This document shows positions 1-14,186 of a DNA stretch of 64,000 nt, in pieces. The position numbers and the translations under genes were made by a program. Source of the DNA: Dicaeum eximium (taxonomy: Eukaryota > Chordata > Aves > Passeriformes > Dicaeidae); NCBI GenBank assembly GCA_013396995.1, contig VWZP01001599.1, positions 1,451,946 through 1,515,945 of the forward strand, written 5' to 3'. The notes beneath the pieces were generated by a model, which did not search any database, was not told the origin of the DNA, and saw nothing but the letters and a program-made list of their open reading frames with translations. Positions within the stretch are counted from its first letter, which is position 1. Each line of letters begins with the position of its first letter.

Positions 1-3000
1 TGGATTTGGTTCATTATCATTAAAGAATCTGCATTTCAAAGTTAACTTTAGAATAACATAGTTGATTCTGTAATGATGTAAGCATATAGTATTTGCCAAA
101 AGCTCTATTTCATAAGGCTGGTTTAGGATACAGCCCAACTCGTGAGGATCTTGATAGGAGATTATTCCCTTCAATAACTTTCATTATTTAATTAGACACA
201 TGTGCTGATTATGAATGTAATACTATGGAGAATGAAGTCAACATTAAAATCCCATAATTTTCAATTAGGCAGGAGCACACCCATAATATGTAGCCAGGAA
301 ATATTTGTGTCCTTAACAACAGCTATACTGATAGCAGTATATTTCTTCACCAAAAAAAAAAAAAATCAGTGTCTTTATACTGATATTACAATTTTATTCT
401 TTGTACTCCTTTGGGAGCTAATAGCACTGTTGTGTAACATACAGGGAGAAAGCATGTTTAAACATACCAGCAAGTACTCAGGTGAGCTTAAAGTTTAACT
501 TTGAGTTTGGGAACATTGCAAATCAAATGAAACAAGGAATTCAGAGGAAATACTGAGCCAAATCAAAAAGGATTACTTCAGCCTGGTAATTTTATGTTTC
601 ACTTCCCTCTGACTGCTGAGAGATTTTTAACAAAGGCAAAATTCAAAGTTAAAACGTGGGTTTTGTAAGAACACCTTACTGATTTCGGTCACTTTCATAG
701 ATTTAATTTTATCTCTAAGAAGGAACAAAAGCACCCCACCAAGAAGTGGGCAGCAGGAAAGAGGGGACCAGTAGGACAAAACCTATCCAGTTCGGGAGAT
801 TTAGCTGTATAATGAGTACATCAGAAGTGAGAGACTGGAAGTTGGTGCTTTCTTTCAAATTAAATCGTAGTACTCACTCTGAATTCCTGCCCACCCTGCT
901 GTGGGGGCTGCGGAAGGCTCAGGCGTTGTGCTCTGGTGTTCACCGGGCCCAGTGGTAGCTGTGAATCTGTGCCAGTCCCTCATAGATATGGTGACTGTGT
1001 CTGCCCTCACTTTGGCAGGGGTGTTTTTAATAGCATGCTCATTATACAGAAATATTTTCATTTGACAGACAATTTAAATGATCGTATAAAAAGCTGCAAT
1101 TACCATCAGGACAAATCCAGCTCTGATTGACTCCCACGTTTGCTCCCAAAGTTTGACTCTGAACTAAGAGACTAGAAAGATTTTTACCCTTCTTTTCTTC
1201 ATTTTTACATAGGCTCTTCCCTCTTATTGCTGTATTCTATGATAACATACTGAACATCTCAAACTCCTGCTGTCTTACTCTTCCCCAAAAGTCACTATTG
1301 GGAAGTACTATTAGCTTCATTTTGCTGATGGGGAACTAAGGAACAGAGAAACCCACTATCTTAACTAAGCTAGGACAGGAAGGAAACCTTTAAAAAAGTT
1401 GAGGGGTGAAAGTAGGTCTAATGTAGAATTATCTTTCAGAGAGGTAAGCCTCATGTGAAAATAAAATTAAAGTCACAGCTTTGAAATTGGGACCCTGAGC
1501 AATGACGCTAATTCTGAAAATATTCCTTTTGCCCATGTTGTGTTGTTAATCTATACATTAGTAACTTATTTGTTTATCTAGCTGCACACATAGATGCTTG
1601 TTTGTGAAATCCAGTGATTTTTGTCTGCAACCGTTCCATGAGAAACAGAGAAAAAAAATCAGAATTATTTAGATCATCTGCCTTGAGCATCCTGGTCACC
1701 ATGTGAAAGTCACCTTGGTCACCTTGGTCCAGCTAGGTCAGCTGGCTGCTTCAAAGCATCCAGGTCACTTCAGCTTGTTCTCTCAGTCCCCAGAGAAACA
1801 GAGGAACAGGGCTGAGAAACTCTCAGAAGTTGCACTGAGGGCAGCGCGGGAATGGCCATTTGTTGGGGGTTTTCAATTTCCTCTGAATGTGCAAGCTAGA
1901 CAGACCTTTTACATCTTAAAGTAGCTTTTAATGCTTTTCTGAGAGCTAAAATGTATTGCAAACATTTTGCTGGTATGTGTTAGTGCTCTTTAATGACAAT
2001 TATGATGTAATAACTGTTAACGTTATCTTAGAAGGCTGCGATGTGTCTCATTGCACACATCCTATTGGCATTAATCAGGAGACAAGCTTAGTCTCAACCC
2101 AAACATGTCAGGGAGTGGCTGGGGTGGAGGTGTGACTGGAGATAAAAAGGAAAGGCTGCTGCTTTCTAGGAAGGAAAGGAAGATCTCCAGCCCCATCACC
2201 CCACTGTGGGGTGGCCTCTGTGTCAGAGGTGGGCTCTCAGCCATCCTCTCACCCAGGCAAGACCCAGATCACTTCATGTGCCTTGTGAGATGCCCAAGGA
2301 TCTTGGACTGGTCTCCTTTTATAGTAAACAGCAATAGAGAGAAAAACTTCTGAGAATTTGAATCAATCTAAAATATGAATCACTTTATTTTTGCTCATAC
2401 ACTTGACTCAAAATGTAGGACACCTTCCTGTCCTGGTCTCAGTTATAGACAGGTAGTCAGACAAGAATAATCCAGGTTTTTTTGCCTGAGGTGCTTTGAG
2501 GGAAGTACCTAAGAAAATGAAAAAGATGGAATTTTCAAAACAAATTAATTATAGATCAACTCTCAACGGAAATATTCTTGCTGAGTTATCTCCAGTGTTG
2601 TCCAAGAGATTGTGAAGCAGGCCACTTTGCTTTTGACAAAGAAAGCAAACAAGATCCACAGATAAAAAACTTAAAAACCCAACACTTACACAGCTTCTAA
2701 ATTTATCCTAAATCTCTTGACTCTGGACTTCTGATTTTTTTTGTCGTTATGAAAGGTAGCATTAGACCACACCATAGAATTCTGTCTTTTTATTAAGATT
2801 AAAAGTGCAGCAAAATATACAGGGAAATTTTCACTAGTTGTGATAATTAACAGCTTTATTAAAATTTCATTTAATATATGGCTAGTGAGATACCTGATCT
2901 AGCTGACCTCCTGATCTACTTCTGTCACAGAACTTTTGAAGATAGTTCTTAAATGGATACAAAGAGATTGCAGACATTTTGGATCATTGAACATTTTGTT

Positions 3001-3018
3001 TCTCGTCTACTGTTCATA

Positions 3019-3066
3019 TCCAATAGCCTGTAACTCCAATAGCCTATAATTCCAATAGCCTATAAA
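3019..3066 (+). repeat. Three tandem copies of a 16-bp unit
   Basis: TCCAATAGCCTGTAAC, TCCAATAGCCTATAAT and TCCAATAGCCTATAAA follow one another without spacers. Each contains a CCAAT box-like word, but no promoter context is visible. Confidence 0.92.
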
Positions 3067-3953
3067 CCTTTACTTTGTGTGGAGCAGAGGGCTATTTAAA
3101 TCCAAAAGTTTAAGTGTAAGGGACTTCCTAATCAAACCTTGATGTATTTTTCACCAGCCTGAGTGTAAACCTTGCATGCCTCTGTCCTGGACGGGAAGCT
3201 GCCTCCGTGCCTTTTGTAGAGATTCAGAACTGGTTCTGCCTGATCCTCCTGCCCAGTATAAGACCTGCTCTGAATGGCTACCAATGGCTTTGAAAGGCTA
3301 CGGAGATCTCCTTCAGACAGAACCTGTGATTTAGAGACTGGCCAGGTGTGGGCATCTGCAGGTAGGTCTGAGGTGGCAGCGTGACTCGGGCTTGCAGCAG
3401 GACACAGATGACAAAGCTTTGAGGAAGGCTGAAAGTTCTGTCTTAAGCAGGTTTGACCTGAGCTGCTGGAGATGGAAGATATTCAGAGAAGGTGGAAGAC
3501 TGACTCAGAAGTGTGTCTTATGTATGCTGGGGCTCACTTTAGATGTCTGCCTTTTTCCTGACCTGGCTGCTGGTATAAATTAGACCACCACACAGTGTGA
3601 CCTGAGTAGCCAGCTCATATGTGGATACCTGTAAGTGGGCACTTCCAGGTGGTTGTCTTCATCATGCAACTTACTATGGAATGGCAAAAGAGCTGGGACC
3701 ACAGCTGAGATGTTATGCTTGGGCAAGTTTATCCCAGAGAGAGAACAGTGAAAGGAAGTAAGAGTCAGAGCCATGTGGAGAGTTGGAGAAGGAGAGGTGA
3801 AGATCACACAGAGGAGTGGTCAGGGGAGAAGAAAGAGCTACAGTCACAGATATGAATTTTTAAGAAGAGCACTATAGCTGCTACAGAGCCTAACCAGTTG
3901 TTTTGGAAGGTGGTGACAGGCTGTTAGCCAACTGTGCAGCTCTTGCTCTGAGA

Positions 3954-4003
3954 GGCAGCTAGGAATCACGGCAGCTAGGAAATCCCGGCAGTTAGGAAAT
4001 CCC
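3954..4003 (+). repeat. Three tandem copies of a 16-17-bp unit
   Basis: GGCAGCTAGGAATCAC, GGCAGCTAGGAAATCCC and GGCAGTTAGGAAATCCC in a row. Confidence 0.9.
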
Positions 4004-4169
4004 AGCTCCAGCTCTGCTGATAACAGCTCTGTGTTTTCATGGCCCCACATGGCCTGGTGTTTATTGAAGGGCCCGCTAGAATAAGGGAGGAAAGCTCATA
4101 TTGGATGTAGAAAAGATTGAAATTGACATTCTGAGTTTAAATAAGATTACACTAATTAATCATCCTCCT

Positions 4170-4372
4170 GGGAATCTGACGGATCCTGACGGATGCGATC
4201 TCTCCGATCACATTAATCTTCTCAGAGTGACGGCAGCTCCGCGCGGGCCACCCGGCTCCAGTGGGCACAGAGCCAGCAGCTGGGAGATGGCCACAGCCCC
4301 AGCCCCTGGGACTGAGCAAACCAGCCTGCAAACAGCCTCGCAGCGGGTGCAAAGGCAGCGGTAGCCAGGGAA
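4170..4372. promoter_or_regulatory. Small CpG-enriched, repeat-free patch
   Basis: About 12 CpG occur in 200 bp (GACGGATCCTGACGGATGCGATC, then CTCCGCGCGGGCC), next to an AT-rich stretch with ATTAATCAT and ATTAATC motifs. No recognised repeat and no coding similarity. It could be a small regulatory element. Evidence is base composition only. Confidence 0.3.
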
Positions 4373-7300
4373 TTCAAAGGAAACCACTTGCTAAATTCTT
4401 CATGACCTTTTCCTTCATTTACAATAGGGATGTGGTGTTTCCTGGGGAAGAGTAGAATAGGACAAGCCTATTTCTCCCTTTAGGTATTCTTAGCGGTTCT
4501 GCAGTCTTATTATTTTAAAAAACATAATGCAGATATATTTACATATACAGTGGGACATATTTTGTGTTTTCCAGATAAGGAGCTTTTTGTTAAAGAGATC
4601 TGATATGAGCAAAATTAATTAAATTAAAATTAAGCCTAAGGTTTAGTATTTTTGCTAAATAACAAAGTCAATGTTTTCTAAATAAAAATGAAATAGGAAG
4701 AAATTGCCATTTGTTTTTTACTGTACTTCTACCACTGTAAATGAAAGTTGATTTGGAAGACTGATTTTTGGATGTGATGTTCTGGTTGCAGGATATGATC
4801 ACATCTGAGTTCAGAGTCCTTCACAAGCTTCTGTAGACACCCCAGCACTGAACACCCAAGGCCATGACAGATGCCTCACAGGAAGCCAGCTCCATATCTT
4901 TATACAACAGTTTCTGCCTTTTCTTGGGAAAATAATTTTTCCTTGACAGGTTTTAGAAACGAAGGAGATGTGTCAAATATTTACCCCAGTTTTTCAACCT
5001 GAGGTGATAAATATTATGACATGTGATATCAAAAAATTTAATGTTTTTTAAAAGAGTATTAATGTTTTAGCATGCAATACTACGAAAACTATGACACTGC
5101 CACCTTGTGGATTCTGAGATAATATCTAGATCATATTTTATCATCCTTATTTACATAGTGGCATAAGTGTGTGTTGCACTTCATGGCAAAAAATAGCTCA
5201 TTTTTACCACTGAATTTTTGTTAACATTTAAATGTCTATTGATATAGACATGATCTTACTATGAGTTATGTAAGCAACTCCATAAGTTCCTAAATCTTTC
5301 TTTCTGTTTGAAAGTTAGGGTACAGTCTCACATAAGCAGTGTAGTAGTCTAAAGTTGACAATTCTTCCCTCTATAGCATCCACAAAAGCTAATGATGAAT
5401 TGAGATGTAGTGATGCTTGCAAATTATGCCTAGAATTTAGTTTTTCTTAAATTGTTGAAGGCTGCTATTATAAGGAATGAAAAACTCCATATGTAATTGT
5501 TCATTGTGACATAAACTGAATTTCATAATTCACCTCTGAGAAAGTCTGGGCATGTGCATCAGGAGACTCTTTTGTGCTCTTCTGAATGTGAGCTCTGAAG
5601 TGCTCTATTCTACTAAATCCAATGAATCAATGAAAAGTGAAAAAAGCCAAATACTCTCTTTTTTCCTGAAGGGTCTGAATCATTCCTTCAGCACATCATC
5701 CGTGACTCCCTAATGAGTCAAGGCATGAGAAAAAAACCCAGACATATGGCAACTTCAGAGATGTCTTTGCTTTTTGAATTTACCAAGAATAGCACCAGGA
5801 TCCCAAATCCCATTCATGTAGGAACCAATATTTGAAGCAGAGCTCCAGTAAAACATTGCTGCAGCATGGATCCATTCTGAGACCAAACTGTTGGCATCTG
5901 TAATAACCAGTGATATCAATATTTGTGTCAAGGCAGCTCTTCCCCTTAGGGGAATGAAAAATAGCACTTCTGCCTATTTAAACTCAGGTATGAACACCTT
6001 TGTGGAAGATGAGTTGTTGTGCTGTACAGAAGCTAGGGAAAGGGCCTTAAACCCCCCAAACAAACAATGCCTGAGGACTGCTGCAGTAGAAAAATCAGAA
6101 AACAGACACTGAAATAAACTCCATTATGGTTCATATTTAAGGCTAGACAGTGATTCATACTGTTTCACTAAACTCAGCATGCTGCAAAAGGCACTTGAAA
6201 TAATTAACACTTAGAATTAAACTACTTAGATTTCACATAATCAAACATTTAACTTTCTGTAATTCTCTCTGCAGCTGTCATTTATTTGCATTTTTTTTTC
6301 TATTTACCAGTTCTCAGTTTCTTTTTAAGTTGCTAGTACTTCATTCATCTGTAAGGCTGAACATTGACTTATTGTTCTGGCTTTAGCTCTTGGATCTTTC
6401 TCATGCTCTCACTTCTGGCTAGCTAAAAAATGCATTCAATCAAATATGGTTTTAAAATTGCTAAAAGGAGTTTTCTGTTTCATTTTAATAATTGCTTTCA
6501 CCATACTTGTTATTCACAAAATGCATGTTCATTACTGCAGTTTGATTGTTTGATATTGGAAGAATGTCACTAGACACACTTTTTGTATTTGTTAAAAAAG
6601 ATTTTGTTTTGATAGTGTTTAAGGAAAAACATGTGTGAAGGGGAAGTCTTCTTATATCTGAAGCTTGTATCAAGAAATATAGATCAGAGTTCTCAATATG
6701 ACCAAATGGGAGAATTTTTGGAGACAAAGGCCTGATAAAGATAACTTGAGAAGAATGGACCTGGGATATATTATAAAATTAACCAACTTTGAGAAAATGT
6801 ACTTGGAAGCTATGTTTTCACTGAGAAATTTTAGAAAGTGTTTGTAGTCATAGTAATGAAGGAGATCTAAGGAGAGACACTGACTACATAAGTGTGTAAA
6901 AATTGCTACACTGGACCAGGAGAGAAGTCCAAGAAACCCATCAAACTCCTGAGTCACCCAAAACATATGTTAGGGGGAAAAGCACAAGAACAAGGCAAAC
7001 ATACAATTTTCCCTGTTTTCTGCATCAATTTCCAACACTCTGCACCCAGAAGTCTTCCTGAGCCAGTTTCTGATTCCTCAGAGTTTTGTTTCATCGCTCT
7101 TGATGGACATTGCTTCCATCTGCTTTTCCTGTCATCTTTTTTACTTGCATATACATATGGCCTTCAGTGTCCTCTGCCAATGAGTTCCATTATTTAACTA
7201 AAATCTGTGTGGAAAAAAATCCTTTTAACATTTCCTGTACATTTTAACCTCTCTGCCTTGTCATTTAGTTTGTTTTCTTCTCCTGTATTTTAAGAAATAC

Positions 7301-9004
7301 TGAATATTCTTTTCCCCACATTTTTTTCCTTGAAATAGTTTGGATTCTTTGTAAGCCTTACATTTTCTCCTGGTTGTAACTTTTTCAAGTCGAAAAAGTT
7401 TTCAATTTAATCTCTTTTTTGAACATCATCCTTGTTAGTATATTCAAAACATTTCTGTAGTTCCATCATGTCTTAATGTCAGTCCCAGTAGCCCATAAAA
7501 ACAAATATTTTAAAAAACAATTATTTTTTCTTAAGACTAATATAATATTTCAAATTTTGAGAACATACAAATTTATTTTGGAGTTTGTTTTCGTTCAAAA
7601 CTAGACTGAGAGTTTGTCACTCAGGTTTCAGAAGCCAAATTAATTCAAGCTGGTTGAGAACTTCACACCCACCTGTGCACAGTGGTTTCTTCATTGTTTT
7701 TAAAATTTATTGCAGGTATTTGACTGTGAAGTTTCTAACTCTTGTGCTTTCCCAGTCAACTTGGGAAAAAATCTGTTTATCCCTCAAGGGAAATGATGGG
7801 AAAATAGTAGCAGACTATCAGATTTTGACTGAGTTAGTCAGCATTCTCACTGCAAAATACCAGGTTAAGAAAAACAAAACAGGTCTAACTGCAGTCTTCA
7901 GTTGGATAATTTACTTGCTCTCAAGGTACTTCCAAAGGAGGGTAAATTTTTTTGTTGGTTTGTGTAGGTGGACTTGAGGGTTAAAATTTGAATAGGAGCT
8001 GTGGTTTATACCGCTGTGGTTTCACAGGATATTCTGGTAAACATTTTTACTAACCTTGTGAAAATTCTGCTATTATTACCCTTTATGTGCTTAGTATCTG
8101 CTGAAATAGTTATTAGTGAGAAGATTGACCAGTACACACTTAGATTAAAACCTGGAATAATGACAGAAGCTTCTTGTCAATGCCTCTGAACAGAGCGGGG
8201 GGCTCAGAAGAAACCAAGGACTTGGATCTGCCTCCTGTTGATACCCACTAGAGTTTTTAAGATGACATAGGCCCCTAGATTTCATTGATAAGCTGCTTTT
8301 CATAGAGTTCATCACCTCAGAATTCAAAACATATAGCTCAAGCTCCTGTAATTAATGAAAATGAAATTTACCTCACCTAATTCTGAGAGTTAAAAAGCCT
8401 GGTGTGTAATATAAACTAGCCAAATCCTCTCTGTAGTCAATGAAGAGACACGGGGCCTTTTGGAGAGCAACCATTCTGCCTTCTTCAGACTCCACTTTTT
8501 AGCATGTTCTCAGCAGAAATTTAGCATTCTTGCTAGGTGAATCCCATCCTGAGTGCCACAGGGACTGATACTCAAATGGAAAACAAACTTATATATAAAA
8601 GGAACAGCAAATAAGGAACCCAAGGGGAAACCTGCCAGATAACCTGACTGGTCTCATTATTTTCCTCAAGGCAGCTGAAATCAGCTTGTGGCTGCACTTC
8701 TTGCTCAAAGAGCAAAGTCTAGGAGTGGAAGGATTGTCATTACTCAAAGTCCTAAAAAAGGTACCACCCACAAAGGTGTTAATTGAAGAGATTAAGTCAG
8801 CAATAATCCTCTGACAGCAGATATCAAAGATTGCTCACAGCATTGTTGTCTTGCAGCTTCAGCTTTCCCTTGGCATTTTTTCAGAACTGGCATGTATTTA
8901 GCTCCCAGCAGCTCTGTGGGTGGATGCATGGACCTGTGCTCTGGTGTGGCTGACTTCCCAAGCAGGATGAAGTTTGGTGCCGGTAACAGCACCTTTGGAA
9001 GGCT

Positions 9005-9040
9005 GTTTTCATTTTCATTTTCATTTTCACCATTTTCATT
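9005..9040 (+). repeat. (TTTTCA)n microsatellite
   Basis: TTTTCA units repeat about six times with one interruption (CACC). Confidence 0.9.
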
Positions 9041-10412
9041 ACCTTGCCCCAGGAGCACACCTTACCTGTCAAGGAGCAGGTCCAAAGAGGCTGTGTGGCT
9101 GTGCTGCAGGGTGAGGTGTCACAGCATGGGAAATAGTCTCTGTGGGGCCAACTTCTCTTTTGGGCAGTGGCCCTGCATCTCAAGGCTAGCTGCTCCCAGC
9201 ACTGCAAAATAGAAATACACTGGTTAATGCAATGCTTAAATAAACTGAAGAAACTACCACAATACTTTGTTTCACAGAGTGTTATAAACCACAGTGTGGG
9301 ACTAGAAGCAGTCATCAGCACATGAACAAGACAGTATTTTGTTATTTGAAATTACCTTTATGCTTAGTTCTCCAAACACTCACATACACATATATGCATA
9401 CATTTTTCCTTGATGAAGGGAAGGGATTTTGCTAGATGGCTGCTTAAGTAGTTTGGCTTTGAACATGAAGACTATAGAACCTCTTATGTTATATAGGTAC
9501 ATAACCTACACCTGCCATTATTCTTTCTTGGCTTTTTGTACAGCTAAAATTTTGAATAAGTTTCAGCTGTAATGATGCATTTAAGTTCATGGATAAGACT
9601 TTTTCTGATTCCCTATTCTGTCTTGCTTTTTACAGAAGCATATTTCTTTTTCCTTCAAGAAAGATGAGATGTGAACATGAATTATTTCAGTCATAGCATA
9701 AGAAGTTTAGAAATTTTAGTTATTTGTAATCTCCATTCAGGGAGGAGTTGTTTTAAATTTTTCTCGCTGAAGTATGAACTTATCTTAATGAAGAATTACA
9801 TTTTTCCTGACACTGTTGCACCAATAAACTGAGGTGCTCTGACAGAAATTTCTTGTAGCAGAAGGATGACCCTTCTGGAGCTGGTCAAGGGAGATAGGAG
9901 AAGGTACAAGGTGTGACTGTTTCTGTGGTCTGAACATGTTCAATGGAAACTGGGCTAAGACTCCTGAAATGGTTTCAGAAGACAGCAGTTGATGAATTGT
10001 TCCAGTACTGAACATCTTCATGTTTTCCACCAAACAAGTTAATTATCAGTGTTCTTGGCAATAATCCAAGAGCACTGCCCTGCTTGTAATAAGCTTCATT
10101 ATGAATTTAAGGTTGCCAGGAACATTAAGTATTTCAACCTGTTATAGTCCATGTCTCCTTAGCTCTGTTGTCAGTACTCAGCATAACCAAGCTAAATCTA
10201 GCTTGGAAACACCTCTCAGGATTAGAAACACAGGGACTATAGTGGAGGCAAATCCTAGGATTATAACATTCCCAAGACATTCAAAATTCAAATGTTCTTC
10301 TTTCTCAGGGTGTTTTTTTTTAGCTTGATCAAATGCAAATAGAAAGAGTTTTAGGAAGACAATAAAGTTCGGTCTTGTATTGTGACAGTTAAAATATTCA
10401 TTTCTGCGCCAT

Positions 10413-10570
10413 GGAATCACAGAATCATTTATGTTGGAAAAGGCCTTTGAGATCATCAAGTCCAACCATTAACTTAACACTACCAAGTACACCACTAAGC
10501 CACATGCCTAAGTACCACTGCTACACTTTTAAATAGACCCAGGAATGGTGACTCCATCACTTTCCTGGGA
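10413..10570 (-). mobile_element. Short CR1 LINE 3' fragment
   Basis: GGAATCACAGAATCATTTATGTTGGAAAAGGCCTTTGAGATCATCAAGTCCAACC is the classic CR1 3' end in reverse, followed by about 100 bp of diverged 3'UTR ending near CACTTTCCTGGG. Confidence 0.92.
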
Positions 10571-11032
10571 TCATATCCATCATAATGTGATCCATTGTTT
10601 TTTCTGGTTACAGCTCTGCTTTATATAATTCTCAAGAAAAAGGGTACGAAAATAATAATTTGTATCATCAAGAGGAGAAAGACTGCAGAGAATCCTCCAG
10701 ACCTGTGGCACAGTATTTGACAAAGACCTAGCCAGTACTCTGAGGACACTTGGCAGATTGTGCCTCCCTGGCTGCCAGGCCTCTTGCTTTCTCCTTCAAA
10801 CTTCTATAATTCACCCAAGACTGAGTTACAAACCATGCACACTCACTGCTTCCCTACTTTCTGGGAGTAGGGAATGGAGTGTGGACATGGCAGGACCATC
10901 ACACTCCCTTTTCAGAACACTGGGCTAGGGGTGTTAAACACTGCTGGTGCATTCCTGTGTAGATGGGAGGCAAAAGTCAGTTGATTACTTACATTGAGAT
11001 GTTTTGGCTTTTTCTACTATAATTTCTACCTA

Positions 11033-11051
11033 ATATATATATATATATATA
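11033..11051 (+). repeat. (AT)n microsatellite
   Basis: Nine or so uninterrupted AT dinucleotides. Confidence 0.93.
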
Positions 11052-12517
11052 AATGGCAGTATTTTTTAAATAGGATGTGCATGATATCCAAGAAGTAGTT
11101 GCTTGATTTCAAGCTGAATAAAACTGCAAATTGTACTGCTGTGGCTCTTACTATTTATGTAATTATAACAATGCCACATGTGCTGAAATGAAGGGAGAGT
11201 ACAGATGTTCAGCAGTGTGAAGAAAAATTATAGAGTGCTTAGAGTTTACACTCTGAAGCTGGGAGTCAACCTGAAGATGAATAAAACAATACCAGGGCAT
11301 ATTCCTGTTGTTTCCAGTTAAGATGATTTCCTCTGCTTGTCCGCAGCCTACTTTAAAATGTACCTTTAGTTTTTTCTCTACTACCAGCTTTATTCAAATG
11401 TAAATCTGTTGACTTTAGCAGAACTGTGATATTTATCTCATTTCCTCAGTGTATTTTCCAATCTTAGCATGACTTTTCTCTTCTAAAAAGCCGAAGGAAA
11501 AAAACCTGCCAAGGTTTACTTATTATATGCAAACTGAAGCTCAGCATCTGCAAAATGTTGGAGGCTGAAGGGGTGTTACTGGGTGCTAACCCTGTTCCAA
11601 CATCCTTTCACAGGCCTCTGAAGTTAGCTTGTTATCACATTTAGTACTAGGCTGAGTGGACCTGTCTATCTGGCATGCTAGAGCCTTTACTGTATTCTTG
11701 TGATTGCAACTGTTGTTAAATTATTCTAATCCTCCCTTAGGAAGTCTAATCCAATTAAGCTAACTTTTAGAGTTTGAAAATACCAGCATGAATAACAAAA
11801 CCCAGCATAATTAACAATCATGAGGTTTTTTTCACTGTAAAAGATCAGTGATCAGAATAAAAAAACCCCACCAAATCCTTCCTCCTTACTCTGAAATGAT
11901 GTAACACATTTCTAAACACAAGAAAGAGAAATGGTCAGTCTTTTTACACATGTCAAGCAAGTTTCTACTGGATTTATCACAGCAATAATTACGTGATGAA
12001 CCTGAAATCATGGAGGCATCCTAGGGAAGAATTTTTGTTTCTAGAGAGAATGTTAAGGTCACTGGGTAAGCAAAGAAGAAGGCTTGTATTCATTCTACTC
12101 CAACTAGAGCCTCAGATTAACATTTGGAGCTCTAATTTGAACAATGTCAAATACCATAGTGCTTAGAAGCAGAAGTACAAATATTTGCTCTTAGAATTAA
12201 AGCTTGTATTCTTTTACCAAAGCTTATGTGCTGCTACATTTTAAAATATAGAATCACATATGAGATCCATGTGGAAGCGTAGGATGCTAGAAGATAGGAA
12301 GATATCATGTCCAGGATGTGGACAACCCTGTGGGCTGCAAGTTTGGAACCCTTGGCTGTGCTAAGAGCTGGGGTCCTAACATCTCATTTCTTGTAACCAA
12401 TCTGGAGATCTTTCCTTCTTTTTTTTGTTTGGCAGCTTGGCAGCCCAGGGGCTCACCTGAGGGAGTGGGTCAACACTTAGATCCTTCCACTTGCCTGGTG
12501 GGATGGGATGCAGATCT

Positions 12518-12558
12518 CCCATTTCCAAGATGTTTCTCCCATTTCCAAGGTGTTTCCG
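12518..12558 (+). repeat. Two tandem copies of a 20-bp unit
   Basis: TCTCCCATTTCCAAGATGTT is followed directly by TCTCCCATTTCCAAGGTGTT, one base different. Confidence 0.88.
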
Positions 12559-14004
12559 TTCATTTTCTTATTGTGCTTTTGCTTCTGTTTGGCATCAAAT
12601 AGGTATTTGGAGCAGCATTTTGAGCTTTCATGTAGGCTGTAGGAAAGGCAGTCTCCCTCTTCTCTGAATGATTTATGCACGTGATCAGAAGCATCCAGAG
12701 ATGGGAAGAACTGGGAGTGCCCTTATGTAGATGACCCAGCAGTGTGGCTGATAAAGCTGGAAGGTCAGAGATTCCTGCTGCTGGGGAGAATACTGGTGGA
12801 ACTGGACCATAGATCTGGCTGCATATGGCTTTCTTTCAGTTTTACTTCTGTTGACAGGAAAGCACCCCTGCCATTCCAAATAGGTACAAAATAGGTACTT
12901 AATTAGAACACTAATTAGAATAGCAACATCTTCATCACAGCATGGTTTTTAGGATTAAATGCATTTTGATTACCAGGTTAGCTCTCAAAGGATGGGCAAA
13001 GGCCACATTATTGTGCTGCTGGATATGTAGCAGTGCTGCTAAGATTTAAATTAAAGATGTGTGTCAAACAGCTCAGTGCTGCCAAGATGCAGATGGTTCT
13101 GGGATACTCACATGCAGAAATGTAGAAAGCAGGAAGAATTTTTGTGTCTACCTCTAGTGTTAAATTGAGGTTTTAAGGATCTTAATTTGGGACTTCAGGA
13201 GTCAGCTGGAAAACTTAGTTCCTGTTGTGAAGGTGGTAATTGGAGGCAAAGAGCTTTTTCACACATATTGAGTGCTCAGTTACTTGGATTGTGTGAGTGT
13301 GTATTTCACATAATGCAAAGTGCCTCACAATTGTACCCGTGCAGTTGTGGGCATCAAATTGTAAAGAATAGCTGTCTGACAGCCTGCTTGGCCCTTAGCT
13401 GTTTTTCTAAGCCTACAAGGCAAATTTGGCCAGCACGGTGGGAGAGTAGCTACACCCAAGTAAACAGTCTGATTTAGTTTCTTTCCTTTGCCTAAATGAA
13501 ACGTGCATAGAGGGAGCAGCAACCCTCAGTGTGCAGAACACAGTATTCACAAACAGCAGCTTACTGTGTTGTCGAGGAGAGCGATGTATTTTCTTTTTTT
13601 CATCCAAGATATAATGATCTTTCCCAAAGCACGATGCTCGTTCACCCTTTCCAGACTTGGCAATGCTGTAACCCCTAGTTTCCAAAGCTGTTCCAAGGAA
13701 TAGCTCTCTCATTGCCCTGATGGCTGTGACTTGTCCCAAACCTCTTGGATTATCCAGGGAATGAAGCACTGCAGGGTCTCCCAGGGAACACAGGACAAGG
13801 TCCTGCAAACTTCCCCGGGCTGAGGGTGCTTCTGCAGAACAAAAGAGTGAGCGTATTTCAGTGTCAGCACGGTGACAAATGGTGGCCCACGGAGCCCCTG
13901 AGCCGTGTGTAACTTGGCTGGCAATCAGTGGCAAAGGTCACGAATTGTCGTCTTACATTTTAAAGCTCGGTGAGACGGTTTTGTGCCGTATTAGTCTCTG
14001 TGTA

Positions 14005-14049
14005 TTAAGTTTCAGCAAAGGGGGGGCAGGGGAGGAGGAAAGAGATTTT
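14005..14049 (+). repeat. 45-bp direct repeat, copy 1
   Basis: Starts TTAAGTTTCAGCAAAG and ends GGAGGAGGAAAGAGATTTT. It matches 14845-14889 with one mismatch (G for T at the seventeenth base) and lies exactly 840 bp before it. No known element is recognised between the copies. Confidence 0.9.
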
Positions 14050-14186
14050 TATCTGGAGTTAGGTGATGTTAAATATTCTCAATAATTAGATAAGATTGTG
14101 TGTGTCAAACTCTGTAAAGAACAGGTTATGCTAATAAAATATCTTTGACTCCCTCTGCCTCCTTGCCCCCCATTACATACATGCAC

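Larger units (their letters stand above)
1..10412. other. Intergenic, no gene seen
   Basis: AT-rich unique-looking sequence on the far side of CAV1's 3' end. Frames are short (longest near 130 codons at 7585-7977) and none resembles a protein I know. No MET exon is seen. It holds the small repeats at 3019, 3954 and 9005 and the CpG patch at 4170. It may belong to the CAV1-MET interval or to MET intron 1. Confidence 0.6.

Noticed and set aside
7585..7977. 130-codon open frame in AT-rich DNA
   Set aside because: No family resemblance, no plausible acceptor or donor at its ends, and no CpG or promoter context.
8881..9225. Possible LTR or other repeat fragment
   Set aside because: A few words resemble LTR sequence, but no ordered match to a family I know could be established.
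13413..13934. 173-codon open frame on the minus strand
   Set aside because: It is the longest frame outside repeats, but the peptide has no recognisable family, no splice-site framing and overlaps other frames. A frame of this size is expected now and then by chance in 64 kb read six ways.
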